From G963708325 sp963708325 (GTDB lineage Bacteria > Actinomycetota > Thermoleophilia > Solirubrobacterales > 70-9): a stretch of 64,000 nucleotides of DNA. Of this stretch, positions 63,745-64,000 are shown one piece after another. Location: the NCBI GenBank assembly GCA_963708325.1, contig OY970203.1, positions 2,232,001 through 2,296,000 of the forward strand, read 5' to 3'. The position numbers and the translations under genes are program-made. Below the pieces are notes generated by a model. It saw nothing but the letters and a program-made list of their open reading frames with translations. It searched no databases and was not told where the DNA came from. Each line of letters begins with the position of its first letter. The first letter of the stretch is position 1.

Positions 63745-64000
63745 GCAGGTAGTCGACGAGCTGCTTGAGCTGGTCGGGGGGCAGGCTCTTGAACGTCTGC
63801 GGCATCACGTTCGGGGGATAGCCCTTCGCGATCTTCGCGTTGGGATCGACGATCGACTGCGTCACCTCCGCCGCGGTCTGGCCGGGAAGCACCTTGTCGA
63901 GGTCAGGCCCGGTGGTGCCGGTGCTGCCGGCCGCCTTCAGGGTGTGGCAGCTGCCGCAGCCCTGGGTGGCGAAGACCTGGGCGCCGGGGCCGCCCGCCAC
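63716..64000 (-). CDS. Cytochrome c, N-terminal part outside window
   Basis: The C-terminal 94 residues of a class I cytochrome c. The haem motif C-G-S-C-H is in ATQGCGSCHTLKAAG, followed by TGPDLDKVLPG and the distal-ligand region PPNVMPQTFKSLPPDQLKQLVDYLL, with the Met in N-V-M-P. The gene enters from the right edge, so the N-terminus and any signal or anchor are not seen; the GTG at the edge need not be the start. Next to the oxidase operon it is a likely electron donor to subunit II, or a fused or membrane-anchored cytochrome. Confidence 0.88.
   Translation of the reverse strand: MAGGPGAQVFATQGCGSCHTLKAAGSTGTTGPDLDKVLPGQTAAEVTQSIVDPNAKIAKGYPPNVMPQTFKSLPPDQLKQLVDYLLKSVGGGSK

Overview
The window is about 64 kb of very GC-rich, gene-dense chromosomal DNA with GTG/TTG starts, many 1-, 4- and 8-base gene overlaps and very short intergenic gaps. 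Gene content (CysM plus the JAMM peptidase Mec, GuaB3-type IMP dehydrogenase-like protein, YrbE/MlaE permease pair, NnrD/E fusion, A2-type cytochrome oxidase, many small zinc-ribbon/membrane proteins) points to an actinobacterium, most probably of the class Thermoleophilia (Solirubrobacterales-like); that placement is inferred, not measured. I see no rRNA, tRNA, CRISPR array, integrase, transposase or prophage.

Layout. 1-8 kb: the end of an amino-acid ABC importer, cysM, a helix-hairpin-helix glycosylase-like gene, a GntR regulator translationally coupled to an orphan MlaE permease pair, and mec. 7.5-19.7 kb: a secreted Ntn acylase, a DUF1802/DUF1152 pair, a hydantoinase A/B-hydrolase operon, nadB and a divergent histone-deacetylase-like gene. 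19.7-24.4 kb: an unusual minus-strand run of a glycosyltransferase, a 1,016-residue coiled-coil protein ending in a helix-hairpin-helix, a small protein sharing its N-terminal module, and a zinc-ribbon membrane protein. 24.5-34.6 kb: an orphan Flp-like pilin, rph-rdgB-CDF transporter, a tight roadblock/small protein/TldD/TldE cluster, HU, pyrF, a LysM protein, a D,D-carboxypeptidase and a PfkB kinase. 34.9-43 kb: guaB3-guaA, rplM-rpsI-glmM-glmS-acpS. 43-49.3 kb: nnr, a CBS protein, alr, a CCA-adding-type nucleotidyltransferase, HIT, enoyl-CoA hydratase, infA. 49.3-57.4 kb: an ABC-2 exporter operon ending in a GH63-like glycosidase, an amidase with a small AtzG-like partner, a secreted protein and an HD-GYP response regulator. 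57.5-64 kb: a GT4 glycosyltransferase and a cytochrome c oxidase operon (coxB, ctaD, a tandem USP-like gene, ctaE) facing a cytochrome c gene cut by the window edge.

How it fits together: most of this is housekeeping (purine, pyrimidine, NAD, cysteine and cell-wall precursor synthesis, respiration). The stand-out signals are regulatory and structural. At least nineteen genes have a TANNNT -10-like hexamer 6-12 nt before the start codon, which predicts widespread leaderless mRNAs. A short repeat occurs in three within-operon junctions, and in two of them it carries the upstream gene's last codons and stop right up to the next start. Two hairpin/T-tract leaders lie behind look-alike GGTGNG-N17-TATCAT promoters. 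Two genes (pyrF and the DUF1152 gene) appear to have CTG starts. The coiled-coil/helix-hairpin-helix cluster at 19.7-24.4 kb is my best candidate for an undescribed system.
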